Below are positions 52,531-63,964 of a stretch of 64,000 nt of DNA, piece after piece. The position numbers were made by a program, and so were the translations under genes. Source of the stretch: Wuchereria bancrofti. Taxonomy: Eukaryota; Nematoda; Chromadorea; Rhabditida; Onchocercidae. The first letter of the stretch is position 1. Every line of letters starts with the position of its first letter. Where the stretch lies: the NCBI GenBank assembly GCA_005281725.1, contig SSBO01000001.1, positions 376,956-440,955 on the forward strand, in the 5' to 3' direction. The notes beneath the pieces are model-generated. The model was given only the letters and a program-made list of their open reading frames with translations. It was not told the origin of the DNA and made no database searches.

Positions 52531-53382
52531 AGGGAATGAACACAGTTAGGTTGAATAATTAGAAGAGTAAGCAAATTTCATATATTAAGCGATAATTAGC
52601 TAATCCTTACAAGCCGAGGTCGTAAACATTTCTATCTCATCTAATGTTATTAAACTATTACATTTGCATTTTGCATCCATTTCAATTAATCTTTCATTCT
52701 AACATAATCAATAAAGCATTATTTGCATTTAAATGTAATGCAAATAATTTTAAGAAATATATTTGTTGGTTGATTAACTGATTAACATTTATCAAATTGA
52801 TTACATTAAGAGATGAAAAGAGTTCTTTGCGATCTAATACTGATTAAATAAAAAAAATGAAAATTTTAAAGCTTAATTATTATTACTTACTTACTGTCTG
52901 TTATTTATTATTTATTTGTTTATTATTATTATGAATATTATTCAAAATTAATATTATCACAATTAATTTATTTGATTATTTCCGTTGTGAGAGACGACAA
53001 AGTTTTCATAGCGAATTAGTGTTATTTATGGTTACTGCTTCAGCTGAGAAAAAAAGGCATATCGAGGAGATTAGTGATTCTTATGATTTTACTTTTTGCA
53101 AGTTTTTCATGCTTTTGTTGTACTTGTCTTTATATTTCTGATTATTGATTGGTAGTGACGAATTAGTTGTGAAAATAATATAAACGTGCTGAATTGATGA
53201 TAATTGATAATTTATTAATCAAGGAAAAACATTGGTTTATTAGAATAACTATTCGAAGATTTGTGAGTTAATCGATATCGCATATGACTTTTGTGTAAAG
53301 TATAATTGTCATTATTTATGAGATATTGGATTTTAAAGCTTTTATCTGATAGAAACTTTTTAAGAGATTATTTGATTGAACG

Positions 53383-55396
53383 ATGGCAGAAAAAGGGAAG
53401 GATGATCGACAACTTGCATGGATTTATGAAGGCACGAAATCATTGGTTAATCGGGAAGATTATTTGCTCGGTAAAAGGGTAGGTATTAAGAGATGTTTTA
53501 ATTGCTTATGATAGCTTGTTTATTGAAACCCTTATTTGCTAAAAAAATTGAACTTTCTTTAGGTGGACAAGAATTTCGAACTCTATTCTGATGCTGTCAT
53601 CAAGGAGAAAGAAAGCGGAATTGAAGCAGTAGAAAAGCCACAGCGATGTGTAAGTGGTGCTTCCACATCGAAGATATCCAATTTGGAAGTTGATATTGTG
53701 AGAACCGAGGATCCATTGGTGGCCATTAAGGTTACATCTTAAACGGCTCTTTCTATTGTGATGCTTTCTCATCGAGGATATTCAATCTGGGAATTCAGTT
53801 CAGATTTTATATAAAATTTCAGTTTGAATTTGCACAACGTAAAAAGAAATTGTTGTCGTAAATTACCACAAATGATAATTTATCTTTCAGGTGAGAGAGG
53901 AAAGGATTTGGCAGGAGAAGATGGAAAATCCTTTAGTTCAGCTAAAAATGCAAAAATTGATGAGAAAGGTGATGGAAAAGAGAGAAAAGAAACGTTTGAA
54001 AAAGCTGAAAAAATTAGAAAAGAAGGAGAGAAAATTGAAGCATAGCACGGAGTGTGGTGATAAGGTTGACCACACTGAGGTAAAGCTTTTTATATTTGTG
54101 TAAGTTGTTAAGATTTCTCTACACGACTTTTCCAAAGTTTATCGTGGTATTTTAGCCAAAATAAAAAGTTTTATATTATTTGTAGAAAAATGGACAGCAT
54201 CGTGTTGGTAGTGAAAAATACACAACAGTATCTTCATTGTCGCCGGAACCGACAAAAGTAGGAAGGTTTTCTTATTCTACGAAATCAGTTTATTATTTTT
54301 TTCTGAAAATTCTTTTGGCATGGAAATCCTCTTCAAAATGTTCTTTAATCCGTAATATTTAATGTGTTGCTTGTTATCAAAAAAATTTTTTTCTTTTTTT
54401 TTTTGACTATGAAATCGAATCTTAAGCAAAAAATCGAGTCTAAAGTTTTCAAAATTTTAAATTATTTTCATCATTTTTCACATTTTCAGACACTAACGAC
54501 TAAACAGTAAAATTAAAATACTTGTGGAGGTTTAGTAGAAAGCACTGATGATTTTCAGGAAAAGCGAGAAAGGAAACATTTGCAGAAGGATAGTCATATT
54601 CCCCCACACTTACGACCTAAATATGTAGGTGTTTTTTTAATCATTTTCTGCTCTCTTTTCCAGTATCATTATTTATTTCTTCCCATATTTAATATTTAAG
54701 AGCTCATCATCTGAAAGCGATGACAGAGAGGACAAAAGTAATGAAGCTGATAAGAAATCACAAAAGGAAAGATATGGTTTGGTGAAAATAGGAAAATACG
54801 AAGTACGGAAGCAAGAAGAAATGGACAATCCCTATAAAGCTCTTCCAAAGAAGCAAATTGAGACTTATAAGGTTTCTCGTGAAAATACTTCTTTTTATCT
54901 TTTATTCATATTTTTAACTTTCCAATTTGGCTTTGGTGTTTTTTCCAGAAATCAGAAAGACGCCAATTAACGGAGGAAGAAATGGAAATGAAACGAAAAG
55001 AAATGCTAGAAAATGCGAATTGGAGAGATGAAGTTCGTACGAAAAATATCAAAAGAAATGCATTACGAGACGAGGAAGAGAATCGAAGAAATGAAGGAAA
55101 GACAGCTAACTTTATTAGGTTATATGTGTTCCATTTAATTAATTATGATTAAGTGGTGGACAAATTCTTGCCGAATACTTTCCGAATTCTTACGTTGATC
55201 CCATTGGTATAGTATGTAATGATGATGTGTGCTTGTGATTGTAGTTGTATTATCGATAATTTGACATTGATAACATTTTAGACCAATGCTGAACAGTGCT
55301 GCATCAACGATGACTGTAGAGCAACAGTTGAGAAGTCATCGAAGAGGACTACAACGTACTAGTGGTTTTACCGAACAAAAGTTTGTAAAACGGTGA
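53383..55396 (+). CDS. CWC25: CWC25-like spliceosome factor, apparently lacking the usual N-terminal CIR region
   Basis: Eight exons (53383-53478, 53563-53730, 53891-54079, 54186-54257, 54559-54624, 54701-54871, 54949-55118 and 55282-55396) close in phase to 348 residues. Family landmarks are LAWIYEGTKSLVNREDYLLG, VRTEDPLVAIKVREERIWQE, a very basic KREKKRLKKLKKLEKKERK and the C-terminal block EEEMEMKRKEMLENANWRDE with NEGKTANFIRPMLNSAA. Cwc25 joins the activated spliceosome for the first transesterification. Orthologues normally begin with a KSWHP...VWKAEQK helix of about 50 residues before the YxGPxxxVNRxEYLLG motif. Here the first ATG with a consistent frame starts only about ten residues before it. 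Either an upstream exon was missed or the protein is shortened. Confidence 0.87.
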
Positions 55397-56000
55397 TAAT
55401 GTTCGTGTAAATCTACATATGTATCCGTATTTAACACTACTCTTCCATTTATATAAGTATTGCGTAATTAATAAACTGCCAAGCTAATTTTAAACTGTTT
55501 CAAATTTGCAAAATCGAACGGAGGGATGGGCTTTCCTTTAGGTTCTAACAAATGAGAATAAAAGTAAAGAGTGAAACTTCAGCGCGAATTTAGTCGCTAC
55601 TATAGAGATCGGATATACATGCAGAGACAACACAAGCATGTCACCGAACCACGACTCTCTGCCACCTCCTTCATATACACCGACCCCTCCTGCTGACCTT
55701 CGTACGATCTCTAAACACTTACCTACACTGCTCGAACAAAAGCACTTCAATCCCTAACACAGACAATTCAACGCCCCACATGACATACCAGCTACTGAAT
55801 CTCCATAGATTTCATGTTTCCACAAGTAATATAAAAAATCATCTTTTATCATCTAACATAGATCAGTAAATACAAAACATCGACAATATATGAAGAATCA
55901 ATCGTAGCCAAACTAGTAGCTAAGTAAATGAGTATCAATTAACATCAAATATACAATTTAACACGCGAAGATCAGTTGTAAGCATGATTCATAGATTTGT
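55397..56000. other. Spacer downstream of CWC25 and H4
   Basis: It lies between convergent 3' ends. It includes a C-rich stretch (about 55640-55770) with CCACCTCCTTCATATACACC on the plus strand, and nothing coding. Confidence 0.5.
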
Positions 56001-56016
56001 GGCCCTAAAGAGGGCC
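55981..56016 (-). terminator. H4 3' stem-loop and downstream element
   Basis: On the minus strand the stem-loop is GGCCCTCTTTAGGGCC (56001-56016), preceded by AACCCAAC and followed by ACAAATC. A conserved ATGAATCATGCTT lies just downstream. It has a six-pair stem and the standard CUUU loop of nematode replication-dependent histone mRNAs, recognised by SLBP. Confidence 0.93.
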
Positions 56017-56073
56017 GTTGGGTTTTTGTGCGCATACAGATAAACACACGCTGATGAATTTCGTAAGGTCGTT

Positions 56074-56403
<330 letters not shown>

Positions 56404-56477
56404 TCACGGCGAAACCACTGTTAACTGTCGCACACAACTGAACTGACTACCAAACTGAATATGCTCATCTCAATCGC

Positions 56478-56565
56478 CTATTTATAGCTATTACTCCCGC
56501 GACCTCACCGGGACACCGATAAGGCCACACCCACACTAGAGCTTGAACCTAAGAGCCACGCCCCG
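56478..56565 (-). promoter_or_regulatory. H4 promoter: TATA box and CCACGCCC boxes
   Basis: CTATAAATAG (56478-56487, minus strand) is the TATA box. Further upstream lie CTCCCGCG (about 56495) and two KLF/Sp-type boxes, GGCCACACCC (about 56523) and GCCACGCCCC (56555-56564). The same CCACGCCC motif occurs in the H2A/H2B promoter. Confidence 0.75.
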
Positions 56566-58290
56566 GTTATTTTTGGAGGGAAAAGTTAACATTTCTTCTG
56601 GTAAATATTACCGAGATATACCAGATATTCCGGAATTTAAATACGATTCTAGGATGTGCATAGCATAGCATTATAAGATAAATATATAGCAAAAGAGGAA
56701 AAAACTTTAAGATCATTTCATAAAGATATGAAAGAAACTCTCGGGTTAACTCTTGGGTTAATTATTAAATTATTAAACTTTATGGTATGAAGTAAAATTA
56801 AGATGAAATAACAAACTTAATAAACAAGAAAAAAACATTACTCCATTCTTTTTTTGTCTGCTATAGGTTAAAAGAGTAATTTCTATGGAAAAACTGAATG
56901 ATTGAAATGAAAATTTAAATGTCAAACCAAATTTATTGATTGATTTCGTTATTTATTTACATATGAGAGTAAATTTAATAAAAAATGTTAGTGATCAAAT
57001 TAAGTGATAAATTTCAAAATCTCTTTAAGAACCATGTAATTTTTGATAACTTAATTTAGCAGTAGTGGTAATTATCAGTGATATTTATTATATATAAGGT
57101 TACAGCATATTATATCATATCATTTGTCGTTGAAGAAATTATCATTTAATTAGACAAATGCGACTAATTGTGATATTCTCGTTTAACTTATCATTTCTTT
57201 CAGTTTATCATAGTATAATTTACCATCACATTATCATAGCACACCAAATAGTTGTATACTTATAGTTGCTACATCTAAATTTCATCTATTATTTGTAAAA
57301 TAAGTGAATAGTTTGCAGTGGACTTCTCAATTTTTTTTCTTTAACATTACAATAAGTCCTCAAAATTAACTTTGCATCCTGGCAACAACTCTTTGAAATC
57401 TTTTGTAGGCTATTTGGTTTTTCTTCCCTTCAAATTCTTTCCTTTTTTTCTCCTACTTTTGAATATTTCTGATTTCCTCTTTCTTGTTTGTAATATCATC
57501 CCATTAATTTTAGCTGTTAACCTTCTTCAACCAGACAATGAAACAAATCAAATCCGTTGATCAGATCGATCAAATGAATAGAGTTTGCAATGAAATTTTC
57601 ATCATCAGCGATTAATTTAAATGTTCGAATTTTTATTCCCACAAATTTTGAAAATCTTTTACACATTGTGTTTGTAACGTATGCACAACTCCCATCGTTA
57701 CTTTGTCCGTTAAGATATGTCACATCTCTGAGCAGTAGTGGCCTAGTTAAACAATTCCGATCTATCACATGATTTCATAACCAGGCGTTTGAAGTAAACA
57801 CCTGCTAACGACCAAAGATTGGTATTGCGGCCATGAAGTAAACATCTGTTTGCCAATTATTTCCGAGTGTGGAAATGCATACTTAACTATTCTGTTAAAG
57901 GATGAATTCCTTTTTAAAAAAAAGAAATGTAAAAGCCAACACATCCAGCACCGCCCTTCTGACTCTATTCAACACAACGTATCGCCGCAAGGGAATCGCA
58001 GCTATCCTTCCAAATATTATTTTGTACATACTACGCATCCCAGTACACATGGGGTTCCCAGTCCCTCCCCACATATCCCAGTACTCGTGTGAGGACAGCT
58101 ATACTCCCCAATATTCACGGCCTAACTGAACTCAATCCCAAACCAAATCCTCTCACTTTCATTCACTTGATCAACGAATAACACAAAGCAAAGAGTTGAA
58201 TTTTATTTACAATGCATACATTCACCACAAACATGAAATATAAAAAGCATTGCGCAATATGAGAAACCGAGGGTAGCACGACTCATCGAA
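56566..58290. other. Spacer between H4 and H2B
   Basis: AT-rich DNA becomes C-rich on the plus strand over about 57940-58140, just downstream of H2B. It contains no gene; short open frames there lack family support. Confidence 0.5.
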
Positions 58291-58310
58291 TTGTGGCCCT
58301 AACGAGGGCC
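58270..58310 (-). terminator. H2B 3' stem-loop with variant CGUU loop
   Basis: The minus strand reads GGCCCTCGTTAGGGCC (58295-58310), so the second loop base is G instead of U while the six-pair stem is intact. The AACCCAAC leader and the downstream ATGAGTCGTGCTA element are present. It is presumably functional, with a possibly altered SLBP contact. Confidence 0.9.
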
Positions 58311-58356
58311 GTTGGGTTCTAGCGGTTGAGCCAAGACAGTACGTAACGTATTTCGC

Positions 58357-58725
58357 TCATTTCGAGCTTGTGTACTTCGTAACTGCCTTTGTACCTTCCG
58401 AAACAGCATGCTTAGCTAATTCACCTGGGAGAATAAGTCGAACAGCTGTCTGGATTTCACGAGATGAGATCGTTGAACGCTTATTGTAATGGGCCAAACG
58501 ACTAGCTTCCGCGGCAATACGCTCGAAGACGTCATTCACGAACGAATTCATAATTGACATAGCCTTCGATGAGATGCCCGTATCAGGATGTACCTGCTTC
58601 AGGACTCGATAGATGTATGCCGAATAAGACTCCTTTCGTCGACTTCGTCGTTTCTTATCACCACTACGCGGCTTATGAGACTTCGCTGCCTTCTTTGCTC
58701 CTTTAGCTGATGGCTTCGGTGGCAT
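58357..58725 (-). CDS. H2B: Histone H2B
   Basis: A single-exon, 122-residue protein with a basic tail ([20 protein letters not shown]), the histone fold starting [40 protein letters not shown] and the C-terminal AVTKYTSSK with the conserved ubiquitination lysine context. It is divergent from H2A with only 298 bp between start codons. A TATA box lies 106 bp upstream of the ATG and a stem-loop 47 bp after the stop. The short tail is typical of nematode H2B. Confidence 0.98.
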   Translation of the reverse strand: MPPKPSAKGAKKAAKSHKPRSGDKKRRSRRKESYSAYIYRVLKQVHPDTGISSKAMSIMNSFVNDVFERIAAEASRLAHYNKRSTISSREIQTAVRLILPGELAKHAVSEGTKAVTKYTSSK

Positions 58726-58830
58726 TGCTGGCTGACAATGGGTCTTACTACTAGCTTACTAAGGCGACAACAACCGAACACTCCGGCACCACTGGACGGA
58801 CTAATATGATACGCTCCTCGTCTCATTCGC

Positions 58831-58947
58831 TATTTATATCCATCAATGCAAGCGCCAACACATTAGGCCACGCCCACTTTCCCGCCAAATGAACAGGCAA
58901 TTGGGCGTGGCTTAATTGTTAGTTTCGCTCGATGAAGGGTATAAATA
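58831..58947. promoter_or_regulatory. Symmetric bidirectional H2A/H2B promoter
   Basis: TATAAATA boxes lie at 58831-58838 (minus, H2B) and 58940-58947 (plus, H2A). Between them a perfect 10-bp inverted repeat, GCCACGCCCA (58867-58876) and TGGGCGTGGC (58902-58911), is centred at 58889, the same point as the midpoint of the two TATA boxes. An E2F-like TTTCCCGCCAAA occupies 58878-58889. The KLF/Sp and E2F assignments are by motif only. Confidence 0.85.
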
Positions 58948-59023
58948 AGGTCGAGTGCAAAACACTTACCATCTTAAATCTTTACTGTGGCGCTAGAAGC
59001 AATCTACGACGATCCAAGGTACA

Positions 59024-59404
59024 ATGTCTGGTCGAGGCAAAGGTGGCAAAGCGAAGTCGTCTGGCAAGGTTAAGTCGAGGTCATCACGCGCTGGCCTTCA
59101 GTTTCCCGTTGGTCGCATCCATCGAAAATTGAGGAAGGGCAATTATGCAGAACGCGTTGGTGCTGGTGCTCCGGTATATTTGGCTGCAGTGCTGGAATAT
59201 CTTGCTGCGGAAGTGTTGGAATTGGCCGGCAATGCTGCGCGCGACAATAAGAAGACTCGAATCAACCCGCGACACTTACAGTTGGCAGTTCGCAACGACG
59301 AAGAATTGAACAAATTGCTAGCCGGTGTTACCATTTCTCAGGGTGGCGTGCTACCCAACATCCAGGCGGTACTTCTCCCGAAGAAAACTGCGGAGAAGGC
59401 GTAA
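59024..59404 (+). CDS. H2A: Histone H2A
   Basis: A single-exon, 126-residue canonical H2[21 protein letters not shown] tail, [20 protein letters not shown], acidic-patch region [20 protein letters not shown] and [18 protein letters not shown]. It lacks the SQ motif of H2A.X and the H2A.Z-type docking domain, so it is the replication-dependent form. It is paired head-to-head with H2B and followed by a stem-loop 27 bp after the stop. Confidence 0.98.
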   Translation: MSGRGKGGKAKSSGKVKSRSSRAGLQFPVGRIHRKLRKGNYAERVGAGAPVYLAAVLEYLAAEVLELAGNAARDNKKTRINPRHLQLAVRNDEELNKLLAGVTISQGGVLPNIQAVLLPKKTAEKA

Positions 59405-59430
59405 GGCTCATTTGCGCTACAAAACCCAAC

Positions 59431-59470
59431 GGCCCTCTTTAGGGCCACAAATCTATGGATCATGCTTGTA
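59431..59470 (+). terminator. H2A 3' stem-loop and downstream element
   Basis: GGCCCTCTTTAGGGCC at 59431-59446 is followed by ACAAATCTATGGATCATGCTT. It has the standard CUUU loop. Confidence 0.95.
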
Positions 59471-60900
59471 CCCACATAGATCTAGTTTGTGATGTTGAGT
59501 AGTCTGACGAACGACTTGGTTTCACTGATTGTGTTACATTGGTACTGGATCATGTCCCCTTCTATTGTCAAGTCTGTCGGTACGAAAAGCAGCCATTTGG
59601 TGAGAGAATTTAGCGGGAATAATGTTCTTAAAAGTATTTTTGAAAGTGAAAAGTTTTTGGAAATGTAGAAGTAGCTTTTAAAGTTAGGGTATGCAGTGAG
59701 GGATTGTCAAAATAAACACACAAGTTGGTGATAACGCGTAGCACTTTACGGATGAGTGTCCATTGCTTTAAACTACAACCTCGTGCGTGACCCTTAGTAG
59801 TACCCACGATTACAAGTCCGTTCAGAAGTTGCGTTGGAAGCGTGAAGTGCATCTGTTGTATTTCGATTGCTTAAGATGTGACCTTTAGGTGTTCCGGGGA
59901 GTCTCCCATAGTAATTTGTATAGTGTTTTTCATTTCGATGGTTCGATGAGGGATTCTGTTCAAGGATGTTTATTGCAACATGGTGGCTCCCATGTAAGGG
60001 CGATAAACATTTAACAAGTTCGGCTCGAAGCAAGGAAATTGATTTCTCCCAGGAAGTCTTTAAATTTTCTCTGTCAATGTTTCTAGAGAATTCTAAATTT
60101 CGGTGGTGAATCTGAGATGTATTATTTTATTTGCTTTGTGCTGTTGAACAGAGATTTGTCAATAAAGTTTATTGATGACAGTTGATTAATACAAATGATG
60201 CTGAACATGCACACAACTTAGCTTCACCACTAACGACGAGTGGTGTTATTTGGTGTGTAGCTATGCAGTAGTCACCCAGAATTTATAGCAAAACAGTGGA
60301 TAAAAACATACTGCGACGGTTTGTAGTCGCATGAGCATCGAAACCGCTAAAATTCGAATCAATCAGTGCAACGAGAAATCATTATCTTAACGTAATCTTC
60401 AACAATTCTTCAAATTCTCGAAATACTTGAATCGACGTAACCTTCAATAACTCTTCGGAAACAATCATTCTCATGCACACAACAAATTTGAACGTAATCT
60501 TTTACTTGACAATCATTCTTGATACAAGACAATTTCCCTTTGAAAACTTTATTACAATACAATTTAAGAATTGGAAAAAGAGGCATTCAGAAGAAAAGTG
60601 ACTGATGACCCGAGGTTATCTTGGGACCGCTACAGATAAGTCGTTCGTAACTGACCGCTTAACCGTTAACAAGTAACACCAGACCACAAACACATCACTT
60701 ATCTTCTCCCCAAGTATACACCGACTCCATCCAACTGCGCATATCCATCACCACCACCACACCGAAATTAGCATTATCGCCCAATGACCAAAGTCACCCA
60801 ATCCATACCAAATTCAGAACTCTTATCGATCACGAACTGCACGAAGCAGTGAATATGCAGGACACGTAAAACACTTCAAGCAACATTTACTAACTAAGAC
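59471..60900. other. Spacer between convergent H2A and H3
   Basis: About 1.4 kb without a recognisable gene or repeat. The part just downstream of H3 (about 60660-60860) is C-rich on the plus strand. Confidence 0.5.
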
Positions 60901-60905
60901 TCTTT

Positions 60906-60945
60906 AGGTAGCATGACTCATCGGATTGTGGCCCTAAAGAGGGCC
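60906..60945 (-). terminator. H3 3' stem-loop and downstream element
   Basis: The minus strand reads GGCCCTCTTTAGGGCC (60930-60945), then ACAATCCGATGAGTCATGCT. It has the standard loop. Confidence 0.95.
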
Positions 60946-60999
60946 GTTGGGTTTGTGAGACGGTTTTTCTAAACTGTTCCACAGGCAAAACGAATACAT

Positions 61000-61508
<509 letters not shown>

Positions 61509-62270
61509 AAATTCTCTATTACACATAGAACACGCCCCTTCGCGCCATCATTTTCTCTGACCTTTCTGGAAAATTCTTAGAATTAAGGGACTATCTGTTG
61601 CTACTATAAACTGTAATAGAGGGATCATCTAATTTGACTAATAATTCTTATTATTTCGCTTTTACTTTTAAATTAATTTAAATTAAACATTAGAAAAATA
61701 TATGCTATGAAAAATTTGAAGAATTTTTTTTTCTTTCAATGATAAATTAAATGGGATTAAAAATATTTTGGAAAGTGACTGAAATAATTGCAATTTAATA
61801 GGGAATTTTTTTTTTGCTTTTTAAAAAATGCTAAAAAATTGATCGATTTTTGAAAAATTGCTAAAAAAAAATAAAGTTTCACTATGCTAATGCTGTGCAG
61901 TTTAAAATTATCGATGCAAATTTTTATAGCTAATGGATTGTTTTGGTTATATATATTTAATTGTAAAAGCAAAATTAATTAAATGTCAAAATTAATTACA
62001 ACAATGCATTATAGATTTTCATGAAATGAAGAAAGGAAAAGTTTTACACCATCCAAAGTGCACGTTATATAGGAGTAATACGTGTAATATGAAAGTAACA
62101 CGTGTAATGTAAAAGTAACACGTGTACGTGCAGTACACAAGTATTATGCGAGTAACATTCATCCTTATATAAGATTTGTCTTTTTCTCCCTCTTTCTCTC
62201 TTTTCTCTCTCTCTATTGCTGATAAATCAATTTTACAAAAATACTCCAGTTGAGATCATAAGATTTAATT
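61509..62270. other. Intergenic between divergent H3 and H1
   Basis: AT-rich, with an ACACGCCCC box near 61529, a 20-bp tandem with CACGTG E-boxes (62075-62133) and a TC-rich tract (about 62185-62215). No gene. Confidence 0.5.
62075..62133. repeat. 20-bp tandem carrying ACGTGT/CACGTG
   Basis: GTAATACGTGTAATATGAAA, GTAACACGTGTAATGTAAAA and GTAACACGTGTACGTGCAG follow each other directly. The second and third contain the palindromic E-box CACGTG. The array is about 185 bp upstream of the H1 TATA box. Confidence 0.7.
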
Positions 62271-62275
62271 TGCAG

Positions 62276-62325
62276 CTTCCCGCCAGTTTCTGAAATTTTG
62301 GCGGGAAGATGGAGTAATATATAAG
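62276..62325 (+). promoter_or_regulatory. H1 promoter: inverted E2F-like pair and TATA box
   Basis: CTTCCCGCCA (62276-62285) and TGGCGGGAAG (62299-62308) are a perfect 10-bp inverted repeat. TATATAAG follows at 62318-62325. The second arm ends 10 bp before the TATA box, a spacing similar to that in H3. Confidence 0.8.
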
Positions 62326-62387
62326 TGGGATCGATCGTCGGTTATGTTATTGTTTGCTGCATAGGGTGTGGTTTAACCAACGACGAT

Positions 62388-62960
62388 ATGGAAGCAACGG
62401 CTATTGAATTACCTTCACCTCCACGAATTAGCGATCCAATTGGGAAATCCTCGAAAAAACAGTCGGGAGTTCAAGGCACATCTAAGGCACGTTCGAAACG
62501 ACAAGGCGCAAAAGTAACGAAGAACCATCCTACCTATTCTCAAATGATAAAAGAAGCAATTGTTGCCCTGAAAGATCGTAAAGGCTCAAGTCGATTGGCA
62601 ATCCTCAAATATATCTCTGGTCATTATCAGTTGGGTGATAACGGCAAACGTGTACATTCTCAACTTCGATTAGCGATCAAGAAAGGTATTGCATCTGGAA
62701 AGTTGACGCTTGCAAAAGGTGCTGGTGTTAATGGTTCGTTCAGGCTTGGTAGTGCAATTGAAACTAAGGCTAAAAGAGGACCACATAAGCAAAAGAAGAT
62801 AACATCGAAGCAAGAGGAGAAAAGTAAGGTTACTTCTCCTGTTCCAAAGAAGCCACGTGTGAAAAAAGTTACAACTGCGAAATCGCCAAAACGGAAGCCG
62901 AAGGCAAGTAGTAAACCGAAGAAATCGAAGGTTTCAAAGCCGAAGAAAACAGCGTCGTAG
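62388..62960 (+). CDS. H1: Linker histone H1
   Basis: A single-exon, 190-residue protein. The globular winged-helix (H15) domain runs from HPTYSQMIKEAIVALKDRKG through LAILKYISGHYQLGDNGKRV to SGKLTLAKGAGVNGSFRLG. It is followed by a Lys/Ala/Pro-rich tail with SPKRKPK and TSPVPKKP repeats (CDK-type sites). The ATG at 62388 (MEATAIELPSPP) was chosen because earlier in-frame codons lie at or just after the TATA box. Unlike many animal H1 genes outside histone clusters, this one ends in a histone stem-loop and sits head-to-head with H3. Confidence 0.95.
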   Translation: MEATAIELPSPPRISDPIGKSSKKQSGVQGTSKARSKRQGAKVTKNHPTYSQMIKEAIVALKDRKGSSRLAILKYISGHYQLGDNGKRVHSQLRLAIKKGIASGKLTLAKGAGVNGSFRLGSAIETKAKRGPHKQKKITSKQEEKSKVTSPVPKKPRVKKVTTAKSPKRKPKASSKPKKSKVSKPKKTAS

Positions 62961-62997
62961 ACATGTTACGTCCGTGACGTTGGTCTCATAACCCAAC

Positions 62998-63035
62998 GGC
63001 CCTCTTAAGGGCCACAAATTTCATGAGTCATGCTA
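62998..63035 (+). terminator. H1 3' stem-loop with variant CUUA loop
   Basis: GGCCCTCTTAAGGGCC (62998-63013): the last loop base is A instead of U, and the stem is intact. ACAAATTTCATGAGTCATGC follows, carrying the same downstream element as the core histones. Confidence 0.92.
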
Positions 63036-63898
63036 TCTCTTCCGATCTTTCTGTTCCCTTTAGTTCAGGAGGATCATACTTCTGTTCTTGAAAATAAATT
63101 TTTGTCTAACCAATAAGTTGGAAAATTGTTATGCACTACAGTGATTTTGTTTCCAGATTAATCATTCACAATAAACGTCGATTATGGTACGGTATCATTC
63201 ATAGCCATGATGTGGTCGATGAATGTTGTTCCTAAGATGATTGATGAGAGAACTGTCAGAATATCTGTTAGTGATCATTATTGTAGAGTACTTGTACTTA
63301 AGCAATATGATTGTAATTTAGAACTACAAAAGAACCCAATATCGAAAGTGTACTGTCATCCAAATCGTGAGCACAATAAACTAATTATCATAAATCAGTT
63401 TATGAGGAAAATGTTCCAATTACATTACGTCAATATAAAGGATGTTTAAGTTCATTATAATTTTCGCGTAACTGTTCAAGTGTTAATTCCCCGTATTCCA
63501 GTTAATGTAGCTTCTTCATTTGATGCCCACATTGCTTGTCAAACTTGACCCACATAGTTTAACGTTTTTTATGACGATACCAGGAATGCCAAATATGCAT
63601 GTGTCAAAAAACAAAGAGATATATATTCAAACTTTATCATACAATAGAGATTGATGTACATATATTGCAGATAGGTACGCATCAAACAAAGATAAGCAAT
63701 CAATAAAAATGATGTAATCACTCAGAATTTTTCTCAAAATAGGAAGGGAATGTATTTATTAGATTCAGCCGGAGCAAGAAAATTTAGTCTTATTTCAAAA
63801 TGTGAACAACTTCAAGTTGCTACATGTACTCTGAGATACAAATAGTAACAATGACGAATTTTTCTGATACAAACTTCACATGGTTCATGCGACCAATA
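63036..63898. other. Spacer downstream of H1, nothing firm
   Basis: An 80-codon open frame at 63207-63449 has no recognisable domain and no splice context. The rest is AT-rich. Confidence 0.4.
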
Positions 63899-63964
63899 TT
63901 ACTTCTGACGTTTAGAACTGGATCCTTTAGATGTAGATTGCTCGTTTTTGCGTTTCTGACCAGA
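63899..63964 (-). CDS. Last exon of an unidentified gene (5' part beyond window)
   Basis: On the minus strand a TTTTTTAAG acceptor is followed by SGQKRKNEQSTSKGSSSKRQ, then K and a TAA stop. The Lys/Arg/Ser-rich end (KRK...SKRQK) looks like a nuclear localisation tail. It is too short to name a family, and it could be chance. Confidence 0.4.
   Translation of the reverse strand, partial: SGQKRKNEQSTSKGSSSKRQK

Larger units (their letters stand above)
48226..53382. other. Spacer between INCENP and CWC25 (divergent)
   Basis: It contains a decayed copy of the INCENP first exon and upstream region (49375-49535), a 35-bp minisatellite (48842-49075), a 51-bp AT-rich tandem (52398-52530) and otherwise AT-rich sequence with an ATT tract near 51764. 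No further exon is recognisable. Confidence 0.5.

Noticed and set aside
59084..59334. Open frames antisense to H2A
   Set aside because: Shadows of a highly constrained coding sequence.
63207..63449. 80-codon open frame downstream of H1
   Set aside because: Composition is fairly protein-like but there is no recognisable domain, promoter or splice context. Frames of this length arise by chance.
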